DNA from: Tridacna crocea
Taxonomy: Eukaryota; Mollusca; Bivalvia; Cardiida; Cardiidae
Length of the DNA stretch: 64,000 nucleotides
Reading direction: 5' to 3'
Assembly (NCBI GenBank): GCA_943736015.1
Contig: OX031065.1
Coordinates: forward strand, 46,292,992-46,356,991
Shown: positions 52,801 through 58,681 of the stretch, in pieces
Layout of the letters: every line of letters begins with the position of its first letter
How positions within the stretch are numbered: the stretch's first letter is position 1
The notes under the pieces: model-generated
The model's database searches: none
Told to the model about the DNA's origin: nothing
What the model saw: only the letters and a program-made list of their open reading frames with translations
Made by a program: the position numbers and the translations under genes

Positions 52801-53071
52801 GGAGAAAATGCTGGTTACCAGCATTTTCTCCTTTTCCCACAATGTTTTCTAAAGGCATCTTTCTCAGGGGCATCAAAAGTAGGGATTGTGTGGTAATGGG
52901 TTGAAAGTTTAAAAGAATTCTTTACATTGTTTTGTTTCAGAGTCACATGGCCTTCCCAACAAACCACCCCTTGAATATGTGATATTTCAGACAACTGAGT
53001 GCATGAACCTTATGTCTAAAGCAGGCATTGCGTCAAGTGCCTTCGCATCGTTGGACGACTATCTGCACTGA
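25640..53071 (+). CDS. RANBP9/RANBP10: RANBP9/RANBP10 ortholog, 12 coding exons, 628 aa
   Basis: Coding exons: 25640-25829, 29694-29805, 30732-30784, 33375-33542, 35166-35188, 35687-35788, 36325-36407, 39307-39419, 40742-41389, 49765-49916, 51754-51865, 52941-53071. All introns are GT-AG and the sum is 1887 nt, in frame to TGA. Domains: short Ser/Pro N-terminus, SPRY/B30.2 (~64-216), LisH (~246-275), CTLH (~280-340), a Ser/Asn-rich linker (~340-495) and the C-terminal CRA (~500-628, ending DDYLH as in vertebrate RANBP9/10). Family role: scaffold of the CTLH/GID E3 ubiquitin ligase in nucleus and cytoplasm. It lacks the long proline/glutamine-rich N-terminus of mammalian RANBP9. Invertebrates usually have one gene for this vertebrate pair. 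Head to head with TSNAXIP1. Confidence 0.95.
26098..26337 (-). mobile_element. Palindromic MITE A
   Basis: Core GAAAATGCTGTTAATCACCA, L end to TTAA 26334-26337; left side decayed. Confidence 0.75.
26338..28057. other. Unassigned RANBP9/10 intron 1 sequence
   Basis: No gene recognised. A stretch near 27490-27680 resembles in reverse the interior of the hAT-like element at 37199-38372 (both contain a TTGGACAATGTC-type motif and GTGTCATGGGTTT). Confidence 0.5.
28058..28126. mobile_element. Palindromic MITE A core hairpin only
   Basis: TTTTGAAAACATTGTGGGAA.. with full right arm to TTTTCCCACA; no terminal ends. Confidence 0.75.
28127..29449. other. Unassigned intron with poly-C and a degenerate hAT-like stretch
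   Basis: C-rich run at ~28626-28656. 28780-29010 shares motifs with the element at 37199-38372. Nothing else supportable. Confidence 0.5.
29450..29554 (+). mobile_element. Palindromic MITE A, right half
   Basis: From CAGTGTTTTCTTCCC to GGTAATGAGTTAA. Confidence 0.75.
29694..29805 (+). CDS. RANBP9/RANBP10: RANBP9/10 exon 2 (SPRY)
   Basis: Encodes [20 protein letters not shown] and [10 protein letters not shown], the first SPRY strands. Acceptor CTCTAG, donor GTATGT. Confidence 0.95.
29822..30050 (+). mobile_element. Palindromic MITE A, complete
   Basis: Lies 17 bp inside intron 2, very near the exon 2 donor. Right flank mutated. Confidence 0.85.
30051..30731. other. Intron 2 remainder
   Basis: A weak MITE remnant at 30060-30125 and a short direct repeat (AACTACTACTTTTGAATTAC) at ~30404-30445. 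Nothing else seen. Confidence 0.5.
30732..30784 (+). CDS. RANBP9/RANBP10: RANBP9/10 exon 3 (SPRY)
   Basis: 53 nt encoding [17 protein letters not shown], a strongly conserved SPRY core strand. Confidence 0.94.
30845..31074 (+). mobile_element. Palindromic MITE A, complete
   Basis: Consensus stem; flanks mutated (TTAT/GTAA). Confidence 0.85.
31097..31326 (+). mobile_element. Palindromic MITE A
   Basis: Flanks TCAA/TTAA; stem mildly degenerate. Confidence 0.82.
31415..31638 (-). mobile_element. Palindromic MITE A
   Basis: R end at TTAA 31415; L end GGATTGTGTGGTAAAGGG. Confidence 0.85.
31714..31942 (+). mobile_element. Palindromic MITE B, complete
   Basis: TTAA flanks; core GAAATTGCTCGTTACGAGCA inside the AAAAGGTGAAAT/ATTTCACCTTTT stem. 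Confidence 0.9.
31958..32164 (+). mobile_element. Palindromic MITE A, decayed
   Basis: L- and R-type ends recognisable; stem lost. Confidence 0.5.
32247..32517 (+). mobile_element. tRNA-derived SINE
   Basis: A box GTGGCTCATTGGTGAGCAT, B box GAATTCGATACCC, body with GAGAAAGCCAGGAAACGCAT, tail AAACCCAAATACCAACCAAT. Second copy at 57521-57775. Confidence 0.78.
32706..32934 (-). mobile_element. Palindromic MITE A, complete
   Basis: TTAA flanks; core GAAAATGATGGTTACCAGCA. Confidence 0.88.
32982..33216 (-). mobile_element. Palindromic MITE A, degenerate
   Basis: Core GAAATATGCCGGTTACCAGT. Confidence 0.65.
33375..33542 (+). CDS. RANBP9/RANBP10: RANBP9/10 exon 4 (SPRY)
   Basis: Encodes [20 protein letters not shown] and [20 protein letters not shown], the SPRY ligand-binding face. 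Confidence 0.96.
33543..34124. other. Unassigned intron 4 sequence
   Basis: An open frame at 33681-34010 (109 codons) has no family signature, no splice context and AT-rich composition; I treat it as non-coding. Confidence 0.5.
34125..34348 (+). mobile_element. Degenerate tRNA-derived SINE
   Basis: B-box-like GGGTTCGAGCAGC, conserved-looking GGATTGTCCTTGGGTAGGAC body and (CAAT)n-like tail. Confidence 0.55.
34716..34951 (+). mobile_element. Palindromic MITE A, complete
   Basis: TTAA flanks; slightly degenerate stem. Confidence 0.85.
35166..35188 (+). CDS. RANBP9/RANBP10: RANBP9/10 exon 5, 23-nt microexon
   Basis: Encodes IAFTDLP flanked by TTTTTCAG and GTAAGT. The peptide matches LGIAFTDLP of the family, so the microexon is real despite its size. 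Confidence 0.93.
35393..35638. mobile_element. Possible L-L form of palindromic MITE A
   Basis: An L end and full stem (35393-35522), then ~45 bp, then a second right arm and reversed L end (GGGATTCAGTGGTAAAAG). Either a symmetric L-L element or two abutting halves. It lies ~48 bp before exon 6. Confidence 0.55.
35687..35788 (+). CDS. RANBP9/RANBP10: RANBP9/10 exon 6 (end of SPRY)
   Basis: Encodes [20 protein letters not shown] and [11 protein letters not shown], the last SPRY strands and linker. Confidence 0.96.
35820..36130 (+). repeat. GGTCAAAGATCAAGATCAC-type dispersed repeat
   Basis: Resembles in style the 59630-59930 repeat (Gly-codon-like GGTCAAAGGTCA motifs). Weakly supported. Confidence 0.4.
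36325..36407 (+). CDS. RANBP9/RANBP10: RANBP9/10 exon 7
   Basis: Encodes [20 protein letters not shown] and EWQMALQ, leading into LisH. Confidence 0.94.
36440..36666 (-). mobile_element. Palindromic MITE A, complete
   Basis: TTAA flanks; core GATTATGCTGGTCACTAGCA. Confidence 0.87.
36705..37137 (-). mobile_element. Element D, 5'-truncated copy
   Basis: Ends at GACCACCT-TTAA; inverse of 15651-16191 with the far end missing. Confidence 0.7.
37199..38372. mobile_element. hAT-like non-autonomous DNA transposon, 1174 bp
   Basis: Perfect 8-bp target duplication TGTATCAC (37191-37198 and 38373-38380) and terminal inverted repeat TAGGGCTCCGTA...TACGGAGCCCTA. Subterminal regions are rich in ATCGAT/CGATAC motifs (possible transposase binding sites). 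No transposase ORF. The 8-bp duplication and TAGGG end fit the hAT superfamily. Confidence 0.88.
38403..38460. repeat. Short hairpin element
   Basis: CAGTGTAGATCCAAGATCAG pairs with CTGATCTTGATCTACACTG around ACTGCACATTCTGTGCAGT. Nearly identical copy at 58624-58681; decayed ones at 14163 and 40372. Confidence 0.85.
38600..39008 (+). mobile_element. Palindromic MITE A, interrupted
   Basis: Decayed copy 38600-38751 whose R end (TTTTGTCGTCTAGTAAAGAG) resumes at 38982 after the nested element. Confidence 0.7.
38752..38981 (-). mobile_element. Palindromic MITE A nested in A
   Basis: TTAA flanks; consensus stem. Confidence 0.9.
39307..39419 (+). CDS. RANBP9/RANBP10: RANBP9/10 exon 8 (LisH)
   Basis: Encodes [20 protein letters not shown] and [11 protein letters not shown], the LisH dimerisation motif and start of CTLH. 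Its last ~25 nt and donor are tandemly duplicated in the intron (39395-39484). Confidence 0.94.
39395..39484 (+). repeat. 46-bp tandem duplication of the exon 8 3' end and splice donor
   Basis: Units start 39395 and 39441 (GTCTCCTCTATACGAAATAG vs ..TATGAAATAG, one mismatch). Each includes CAACGTAAGT, so two potential donors lie 46 bp apart. Confidence 0.9.
39531..39760 (-). mobile_element. Palindromic MITE A, complete
   Basis: TTAA flanks; core consensus. Confidence 0.88.
40409..40637 (-). mobile_element. Palindromic MITE A, complete
   Basis: TTAA flanks; inserted in or beside a decayed short hairpin element (40372-40412). Ends ~100 bp before exon 9. Confidence 0.88.
40742..41389 (+). CDS. 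RANBP9/RANBP10: RANBP9/10 exon 9 (CTLH and linker)
   Basis: Encodes [35 protein letters not shown], then a ~150-residue Ser/Asn-rich linker with SPR/SPV repeats, ending near DKDIEMG. The open frame runs to 41520 past the GTAGGT donor, so that extension is intronic. Confidence 0.94.
41548..41779 (+). mobile_element. Palindromic MITE A, complete
   Basis: Flanks TCAA/TTAA; core GAAAATGATGGTAACCAGCA. Confidence 0.87.
41889..42028 (+). mobile_element. Palindromic MITE A, right half
   Basis: Starts in the stem tip (GTAACCAGCATTTTCTCC) and runs to the R end. Confidence 0.75.
42157..42380 (+). mobile_element. Palindromic MITE A
   Basis: Left TTAA; core GAGAAATGCTGGTAACCAGC; right end GGTGTGGTTAAGG. 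Confidence 0.83.
42419..42623 (-). mobile_element. Palindromic MITE A, internal deletion in R end
   Basis: R end shortened (ACATTAGCAAGCATTTGCAG); stem intact. Confidence 0.82.
42660..42798 (+). mobile_element. tRNA-derived SINE
   Basis: Plus-strand relative of 817-1258; TTTGGCTCTGTTATGGTGTT and GGGTTTGAATCTCACC. Confidence 0.65.
42804..43032 (+). mobile_element. Palindromic MITE A, complete
   Basis: Tail-to-tail with the next copy, sharing TTAA 43029-43032. Confidence 0.9.
43029..43257 (-). mobile_element. Palindromic MITE A, complete
   Basis: TTAA flanks; core GAAAATGCTGGTTAACAGCA. Confidence 0.9.
43468..43815. mobile_element. 348-bp MITE with 17-bp perfect TIRs
   Basis: TIR TTTATTATACTGCAAAG at 43468-43484 and exact inverse at 43799-43815. 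The interior has TGACGTCAC and no ORF. Adjacent to the palindrome at 43819. Confidence 0.8.
43819..43962. repeat. 144-bp near-perfect palindrome
   Basis: GTTGTACGGTCAGGTGGCAG.. mirrored to ..CCGTACAAC, with a short CTCGCCTTCGGCTTGG centre. A decayed copy at 47826-47975 is also joined to a TTTATTATACTGCAA terminus. Confidence 0.85.
44220..44449 (-). mobile_element. Palindromic MITE A
   Basis: Left TTAA; core AAAAATGATGGTTTCCAGCA. Confidence 0.85.
44626..44856 (-). mobile_element. Palindromic MITE A
   Basis: Ends mildly decayed; core GAAATGCTGGTTATCAGCAT. Confidence 0.8.
45094..45244 (+). mobile_element. Palindromic MITE A, right half
   Basis: Begins GTAACCAGCATTTTCTCC, ends GGGAAAGGGTTAA with a short GGGGAAA insertion. 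Confidence 0.78.
45318..46194 (+). repeat. Dispersed repeat with ~150-bp tandem units
   Basis: Starts TTCACCTTAGCATGAAGTGC; from ~45545 a unit (GAAAACTTTAAAAATCTTCT ... GATATTTGGTATGTGGCATC ... GGGGTCAAAACTGG) recurs about four times. Includes a 14-bp palindrome GTTGCCATGGCAAC at 45514-45527. Confidence 0.8.
46195..46348 (+). mobile_element. Palindromic MITE A, right half fused to tandem array
   Basis: Array sequence switches at GATGGTGCATTTTCTCC into the right stem arm; R end to TTAA 46345-46348. Confidence 0.75.
46636..47078 (+). mobile_element. Palindromic MITE A, interrupted in its L end
   Basis: L end 46636-46662 (ACCACTCAATGCAGACTT), nested copy, then ACGACCATGAGAAAGAAGCC resumes at 46890 to TTAA 47075-47078. 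Confidence 0.85.
46663..46891 (+). mobile_element. Palindromic MITE A nested at the L-end TTAA
   Basis: Sits in the ACTTTTAACGACC motif of the host element; TTAA flanks. Confidence 0.88.
47215..47441 (+). mobile_element. Palindromic MITE A, complete
   Basis: TTAA flanks; both stem arms share the variant TGTAGGAAAAGG/CCTTTTCCTACA. Confidence 0.88.
47473..47701 (+). mobile_element. Palindromic MITE B, complete
   Basis: TTAA flanks; B ends and core. Confidence 0.9.
47826..47990. repeat. Decayed copy of the 144-bp palindrome
   Basis: GGCTGTGGTGAATCATGTCA and inverse remnants, then CAATTTATTATACTGCAA. Confidence 0.65.
48010..48231 (+). mobile_element. Palindromic MITE A
   Basis: First ~10 bp of the L end missing (TTAACACAATCCC); otherwise complete. 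Confidence 0.85.
48719..48870 (+). mobile_element. Palindromic MITE A, truncated
   Basis: L end and degenerate stem; R end missing. Confidence 0.6.
48962..49175 (-). mobile_element. Palindromic MITE A
   Basis: TTAA flanks; short deletion in the R end. Confidence 0.87.
49176..49338 (+). mobile_element. Palindromic MITE A, decayed
   Basis: Starts TGACCTGCGAGATGACAGCC; the stem tip is lost; R end TCTAAAACTTTATCATAAG. Confidence 0.55.
49339..49509 (+). mobile_element. Palindromic MITE A lacking left arm
   Basis: L end ACCACACAATCCCGACTGGT jumps directly into ACCAGCATTTTCTCC. TTAA flanks. Confidence 0.83.
49511..49732 (+). mobile_element. Palindromic MITE A, decayed
   Basis: Core AAAATGCTGATTACTACTGT; ends 30 bp before the exon 10 acceptor. 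Confidence 0.6.
49765..49916 (+). CDS. RANBP9/RANBP10: RANBP9/10 exon 10 (CRA)
   Basis: Encodes [20 protein letters not shown] and a polar tail, the first CRA helices. Acceptor CTTCCAG, donor GTAATT. Confidence 0.95.
50107..50567 (+). mobile_element. Palindromic MITE A, interrupted in its L end
   Basis: L end 50107-50135, nested copy, then ACGACCTTTAGGAATAACCC resumes at 50362. Decayed. Confidence 0.75.
50136..50363 (+). mobile_element. Palindromic MITE A nested at the L-end TTAA
   Basis: TTAA flanks; same internal site as the nest at 46663. Confidence 0.85.
50899..51127 (-). mobile_element. Palindromic MITE A, complete
   Basis: Both arms share CTGTTGGAAAAGG/CCTTTTCCAACAG. Shares TTAA 51124-51127 with the next copy. 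Confidence 0.9.
51124..51351 (-). mobile_element. Palindromic MITE A, complete
   Basis: TTAA flanks; consensus left arm. Confidence 0.9.
51754..51865 (+). CDS. RANBP9/RANBP10: RANBP9/10 exon 11 (CRA)
   Basis: Encodes [20 protein letters not shown] and [13 protein letters not shown], nearly invariant in the family. Confidence 0.96.
51924..52152 (-). mobile_element. Palindromic MITE A, complete
   Basis: TTAA flanks; 60 bp into intron 11. Confidence 0.9.
52160..52232. repeat. Imperfect hairpin
   Basis: GCAAAAAGTATCGACCTAGG pairs with CTGATGTAGGCCAAAACTTT around CCTGCGCAGTCCGCACAGG. Confidence 0.65.
52676..52904 (-). mobile_element. Palindromic MITE A, complete
   Basis: Left TTAA, right TTGA; ends 37 bp before exon 12. 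Confidence 0.9.
52941..53071 (+). CDS. RANBP9/RANBP10: RANBP9/10 exon 12, terminal
   Basis: Encodes [40 protein letters not shown] and TGA (53069-53071). Confidence 0.96.
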
Positions 53072-53187
53072 CGAGTGTTGTAATTCATAGAAACCCATAC
53101 CACCTCAAGTTGATATTTCTCAACCCTGTACAGAACAATCCCGTGTTTTAACGAACCCTAAAGTAGTCTGTTTCAGATTTGTCCAAA

Positions 53188-53416
53188 TTAACTCTTTACC
53201 AAACGACAATATTTTAGGCCTGTCCAAATCAAAAGCATTTGCAGACGACAAAATAAAAGGGACTGAAAATTTGAAATTTGTTTTGTGAAGGGTAGAAAAC
53301 ATTGTAGGAAAAGGAGAAAATGCTGGTAACCAGCATTTTCTCCTTTTCCCACAATGTTTTCTAAAGGCTTCTTTCTCGGGGGCGTCAAAAGTAGGGATTG
53401 TGTGGTAATGGGTTAA
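53188..53416 (-). mobile_element. Palindromic MITE A, complete
   Basis: TTAA flanks. Preceded by an L-end remnant at 53123-53150. Confidence 0.88.
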
Positions 53417-53571
53417 TCTTTTACTGCACAATCTGGAGTTGTAATGAGCCTTGGAATGAAATACTTGCAATATTTATCATGTCTAAAATTTAAAATCTGG
53501 TAAAGAGTTAGCTTCAGTCGTTGCCTCTTTGAGACAGAATTGCAGGCAAAGATTTTTGTGAAAATGTCATT

Positions 53572-53800
53572 TTAACCCTTTCCCAAACAGCAAATTTTGG
53601 AACAGACCAAATTGAAAGCATTTTGCAGATGACAAGTTAACAGTTGCTAAAAATATGGTTTTTCTATATGATAGGGTAGAAAACATTGTGGGAAAAGGAG
53701 AAAATGCTGATTATCAGCGTTTTCTCCTTTTCCCACAATGTTTTCAAAAGACTTCTATTCCTGGCCTGTAAAAACCAAGGATTGTTATGGAAAGGGTTAA
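53572..53800 (-). mobile_element. Palindromic MITE A, complete
   Basis: TTAA flanks; core GAAAATGCTGATTATCAGCG. Confidence 0.88.
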
Positions 53801-53848
53801 CGTCAGGATAATCAATGTGAATGAAGGTGAGACTTACAGAGAAAAGGC

Positions 53849-54075
53849 TTAACTCTTTCCCATACAATTCCAAGTTTTAACGACCCTAAGAGGGCTTATA
53901 AAAACATTGTGGAAAACGGTGAAAATGCTGGTAACCAGCATTTACTGCATTTTCTCACCAATGTTTTCTATCCTATCAAAGACAGGAATTTTCATTTGAA
54001 CCGTATTTGATTTGTTGTCTGCAAATGCTTTTGCTTTGGTTGAGATCAAAATTTTGTCGTCTGGTAAAAAGTTAA
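53849..54075 (+). mobile_element. Palindromic MITE A
   Basis: TTAA flanks; stem degenerate in the right arm. Confidence 0.85.
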
Positions 54076-54149
54076 ATCAATGCTGCAAAGGTAGAATGCC
54101 CAATTACGATTAGGATGCAGTTAAAGATGATAAAAGTTTAATTTATAGG

Positions 54150-54378
54150 TTAAGTGTTACCAAACAACAAAATTTTGTACCTGTCCAAATTGAAAGCATT
54201 TGCAGATGTCTAAATTAATGTGACTAAAAAATTTGAACTGGATTTGGGAAGGGTAGAAAACATTGTGGGACAAGGAGAAAATGCTGGTCATCAGCATTTT
54301 CTCCTTTTCCTACAATGTTTTCAAAAGCTTTCTTTTTCGGAGTCGTTAAAAGTCGAGATTATGTGGTTAAGAGTTTAA
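54150..54378 (-). mobile_element. Palindromic MITE A, complete
   Basis: TTAA flanks; core GAAAATGCTGGTCATCAGCA. Confidence 0.87.
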
Positions 54379-54614
54379 CTTTTACGAATGAATCATAAGT
54401 GGCTTGTAAGGTCAATGGTAACCAGCTCTCCCAAAGATGGAAGGTGCCAAGATAAGGTGAATAGCATTTACAAGATATCAGTGTTACACTATATTTACTG
54501 ATGAGTTAGTTAGTCTGTGGCCCCCAAACTCCCATTTGAAAAGATGAAAGATGTCGACATTAGCCAAATAGCCTTCATGAAAGCTATAATGTTACATGAT
54601 ATTTACCTGTGAGT

Positions 54615-54825
54615 TAGGGGTCATATTCCTTAAATAAAAGCACTTTTGAAAACAATTTGGAAAAGAGAAAAATGCCGGTAAGCAGCATTTTCTCTTTTTC
54701 CTTCAATGTTTTCTACCTAATTGAAAAAAAAAAAAAATCGGATCATTTGAGGCAGATTTTATTGGTCTTCTTCGACTGCTCTTGCAAACAAAAAGTCTAA
54801 AATTTTGTTGTCTGGTAAATGGTCA
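54615..54825 (+). mobile_element. Palindromic MITE A, degenerate
   Basis: Core AAAAATGCCGGTAAGCAGCA; R end recognisable. Confidence 0.65.
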
Positions 54826-54853
54826 ATAGGACTGCTTCTAAAATAATGGATCT

Positions 54854-55085
54854 ATCAACCCTTTATCTGATATGCCAATTTTAGGCTCTTCCATTTCAGC
54901 AGCAAATAAAGAATATGATGTCAAAAATATGGACAAATGAGGATACAGATATCTGATTGAGTGGAAAACATTGTGGGAAAAGGAGAAATTGCTCGTTACG
55001 AGCAATTTCTCCTTTTCCCACAGTGTTTTCAAAAGCTATCTGTTGTTGATACGTCGAAGTGAGTATCTATGGAGTAAAGGGTCAA
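54854..55085. mobile_element. Hybrid MITE: R-type half joined to B end, C-type core
   Basis: Left half R-like (CCAATTTTAGGCTCTTCC), core GAAATTGCTCGTTACGAGCA of C type, right terminus GAGTATCTATGGAGTAAAGG of B type. Confidence 0.75.
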
Positions 55086-55198
55086 GGATGAATGATGTCT
55101 GATCCAATTATGTTTTGAGGTTAATGCTATCTTTGAAACATGTTTTTGAAATTAGAAATGAGTGATTATAACTTCGAAATACATTGTCAGAAGCTTGA

Positions 55199-55426
55199 TT
55201 AACCCTTTCCCAAACAACAAATTTTGGACTCTTCCAAACCAAAGGAGTTTGCAGACGACAATTTTAGGTTTGGAGAAAATGGCAGAAAGTTCTCAAGAAG
55301 GGTAGAATACACTGTGGGAAAAGGAGAAATTGCTCGTTACGAGCAATTTCTCCTTTTTCCACAGTGTTTTCAAAAGGCTTATACTGCAGACATGTAAAAA
55401 CATTGGCTTGTTTGGGAAAGGGTTAA
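55199..55426 (-). mobile_element. Palindromic MITE C, complete
   Basis: TTAA flanks; the only clearly minus-oriented C copy. Confidence 0.9.
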
Positions 55427-55809
55427 GGAGTTTAGATGCATTCACAATTCTCTTTAGATCAAGTGTAGATGAAGATCAAGCTGCATGAAGTGAAAAAACC
55501 TGCAGCCTTGTTTTGTTTTGAAATCTGCAAGACTTGGTACGCTGTTTTACATCACAGTCTTTCTTCTGTGAAAGAGTGGGTAGTATTTCATTGGTTGAGC
55601 CATATAAAAATTTTTCAGGAATTTCTAACAGTGTGGACGAAATTAAAACTTGTCATCTTGGGGAGATTTTGGGTGTTTGAAAGCCATTTTCATTCCAAGA
55701 TTAAATTATTCTATAAAATACTATTTTAGTTTTTGCACTGCCACAGATTGTTTCTTTTCAGTGGGCAATTGCCTCTTTTTCACATTTAGTCCTCTACTGG
55801 TCAAGAAGA

Positions 55810-56038
55810 TACTATTACCAAATGACAAAATAATTTTGGACCTGTCCAAATTGAAAGCATTTGCAGACGACAAAATAAATGTGACTGTAAAATTGTAATT
55901 TGGTTTGGGAAGGGTAGAAGACATTGTGGGAAAAGGAGAAAATGCTGATGTTCAGCATTTTCTCCTTTTCCTACAATGTTTTCCAAAGGCTTTTTTCTTA
56001 GGGTTGTTAGAAGTCGGGATTGTGTGGTTAAGAGTTAA
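55810..56038 (-). mobile_element. Palindromic MITE A
   Basis: Core GAAAATGCTGATGTTCAGCA. Shares TTAA 56035-56038 with the next. Confidence 0.87.
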
Positions 56039-56261
56039 CCCTTTACCACACAATCCCGACTTTTAACACCAGTGGAAGAAGCCTTTTGAAAACATTGTAG
56101 GAAAAGGAGGAAATGCTGGTAACCAGCATTTTCTCCTTTTCCCACAGTGTTTTCTACCCTTCCCAGAACAAATTTCAATTTTTCAGTCACCTTAATTTTG
56201 TCGTCTGCAAATGCTTTCAATTTGAACCAGTCTAAAATTTTGTCTTGTGGTAAAGAGTTAA
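56035..56261 (+). mobile_element. Palindromic MITE A, complete
   Basis: TTAA flanks; head-to-head with the preceding copy. Confidence 0.9.
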
Positions 56262-56843
56262 GGTAACCATCGATCAGATTCTGGGTTCTTTCTTATCTTT
56301 GTTCATCTCTGAAACCTGGGTCCTGATGTAACTGGAAAATTATAGTGGCCATGTCTATGAAAATTTAGCAATGAAGCATGATACCTTTTTGTTCATTTTA
56401 ATGCAAAGGTCAAGGTTACTCTTACTAAAAATAGAACGGTATATATGATGATAAGCAGATTATGGTACTTCTATCATTGCATTCATTCATAGATAATGGA
56501 CGGGTGTTGATGTTGGTCACCATAATCTAACAACAAGTGGAAATCTGCCTTCATTGTACAGACAAAGTAGTCAGGTTTTAGAGAATTCTCTTGAGGGAAA
56601 AAAAATGGCAATTTTCGTTGTGAACATAATTTTTACTTTCTTTGATGATGGCCAGGTTTTTGATGACGGTTTGATTTGGCATGAAAAATAGTGCAAAAGT
56701 GGATTCTTCAATAACTTTAGAAATGGTTAAGACATTCTAGCCAAGTTAGGTTAAACCAAAATTCTTGAATCTTTGCTAAATATGTCCTTGTTTTGAATTA
56801 TTATTTGTTGGAGGACTTTGTCTTTCTGTCTGTTGCATGTCAG

Positions 56844-57072
56844 TGAACCCTCTACCCCATAAGGCATTTCTATGGTATCTTTAATTGACCCTAAATAACA
56901 GCAAGGATGAAGCCATTTCTTATGTGTATATGACACCTTTTGATAGCATAGAAAACATTGTGGCAAAAGGTGAAATTGCTTGTCACGAGCAATTTCACCT
57001 TTTGTCACAATGTTTTCAAAAGGCTCCGACAAGCAATGTGTAGAAATGAGTATCTATGGAGTAAAGTGTTAA
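56844..57072 (+). mobile_element. Palindromic MITE B, complete
   Basis: Left TGAA, right TTAA; B core. Confidence 0.9.
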
Positions 57073-57326
57073 GGAGGCTTCCTTTCTCCACTCCCAATAT
57101 ACTTTGAATTGATTCATAAAAACAGGTTATGGAAATGTAAGCCATTATTTTCAAGACATCTAGGCTATATTTTTTACCATTTTTTACAAGACCACTTTGA
57201 AGAAGTCAAATGTCATTACTTTGGCACCATGTTATACAAGTATCTTTCATGTGTTTTGCTTTCTGAAGCTGTTTTGTTAGGACCATATCTGGCATATGCT
57301 GCCAGGGATTTACCTAGATGTTAAAA

Positions 57327-57465
57327 TCTTTACCAAACACATTTGGGGAAATGAGAAGATGCTGGTAATCAGCATCTTCTCCTTGTTCACAATGTTTTCA
57401 AAACCCTTCTTCCACCAGGGCTGTTGATATGTGGAAAAACATTGATTGTGTGATAAAAGATTACA
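57327..57465 (-). mobile_element. Palindromic MITE A, truncated
   Basis: Stem tip GAAGATGCTGGTAATCAGCA with both arms carrying the same change. Confidence 0.65.
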
Positions 57466-57520
57466 TAAATAGATTATTGATATTTGAGGTCATCAGGATA
57501 TTTTTATTTCTCCACGCCCG

Positions 57521-57775
57521 CCCAGGTGGCTCAGTGGTGAGCGTGTCGGACTCGTGATCTGGTGGTTATGAGTTCGATACCCGGTTGAGGCGAACTTTCT
57601 TTCTGGCGTATTTCTGCCTGTCACCTCTGCTGAAGCATGTGAGAAAAGTAGTTGGTGGCTTTGGAAAGAAAGTTGTGAGTGAGAAAGCCAGGAAACACAT
57701 GTGTGTCACCGACCGCCATGATACGACCTTAGCTGTTAAAATGGCTTTAAACCCAAATACAACCAATACAACAAT
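57521..57775 (+). mobile_element. tRNA-derived SINE
   Basis: Copy of 32247-32517: GTGGCTCAGTGGTGAGCGTG, GAGTTCGATACCC, tail AACCCAAATACAACCAATAC. Confidence 0.8.
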
Positions 57776-57869
57776 TATTTCTCCACATTTGCAAGAATAT
57801 GGATGAAAGGTATCTTTTTAGCATTTCACGGACAAAGAAGAAGTATTGTACAGATAAAGCTTCTAAGTC

Positions 57870-58034
57870 TATACCATGCAACAATGTTTTAATTTGTCCA
57901 TACGGAAGTAGATGATAAACAGAATGCCCAGTTGATGATATTTTTCTCTGAAAGGGTAGAGGATAGAGGAAAATGCTGGTTACCAGTATTTGTTTCTTCC
58001 ACCATGAAATTTCCAAAAGCATTTCTACAGGATC
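57870..58034 (-). mobile_element. Palindromic MITE A, decayed, cut by a B copy
   Basis: R-type segment and core GGAAAATGCTGGTTACCAGT; possible L-end remnant resumes after 58262. Confidence 0.55.
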
Positions 58035-58262
58035 TTGACCCTTTACCCCATAAGGCATTTCAAGGTATCTCTAATTGACCCTAAATAACAGCAAGGATGA
58101 AGCCGTTTCTTATGTGCACATGACATCTTTTGATAGCATAGAAAACATTGTGACAAAAGGTGAAATTGCTTGTCACGAGCAATTTCACCTTTTGCCACAA
58201 TGTTTTCCAAAGGCTCCTAAAAGCAATGTGTAGAAATGAGTATCTATGGAGTAAAGGGTTAA
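58035..58262 (+). mobile_element. Palindromic MITE B, complete
   Basis: Left TTGA, right TTAA; B core. Confidence 0.9.
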
Positions 58263-58623
58263 TTACATGGAACTGTTTGGTACAGGGTTGAACCGTACAC
58301 TAAGGTCTGCAATTACCAATGATTCTGAATTTCATATGAAGTCTAATTTCTAGAGTTAGAAAGCAAAGCTACTTCTGATTGGCTAAACCATTTGCTTTAG
58401 CCAGCCAGAAGTCAAGTTACTTTCAAATGTAGAAAAGTCTCGAGTATGTGACTTAGAACTTTCTTAACCCTCTTGATCAATATAGGCTGCAAAAACAATT
58501 ATAGTTATGAAAAGTCCTTTAAGCTCAGAATTAATGATTAAGACCTTTTTAACAAAGGAAAAACAGCATGGAATATTGCTATATCATGGTCATTTCCTTA
58601 AGGATATATATCCTAGCAGAAGA

Positions 58624-58681
58624 CAGTGTAGATCCAAGATCAGACTGCACATTCTGTGCAGTCTGATCTTGATCTACATTG
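58624..58681. repeat. Short hairpin element
   Basis: Nearly identical to 38403-38460. Confidence 0.85.
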
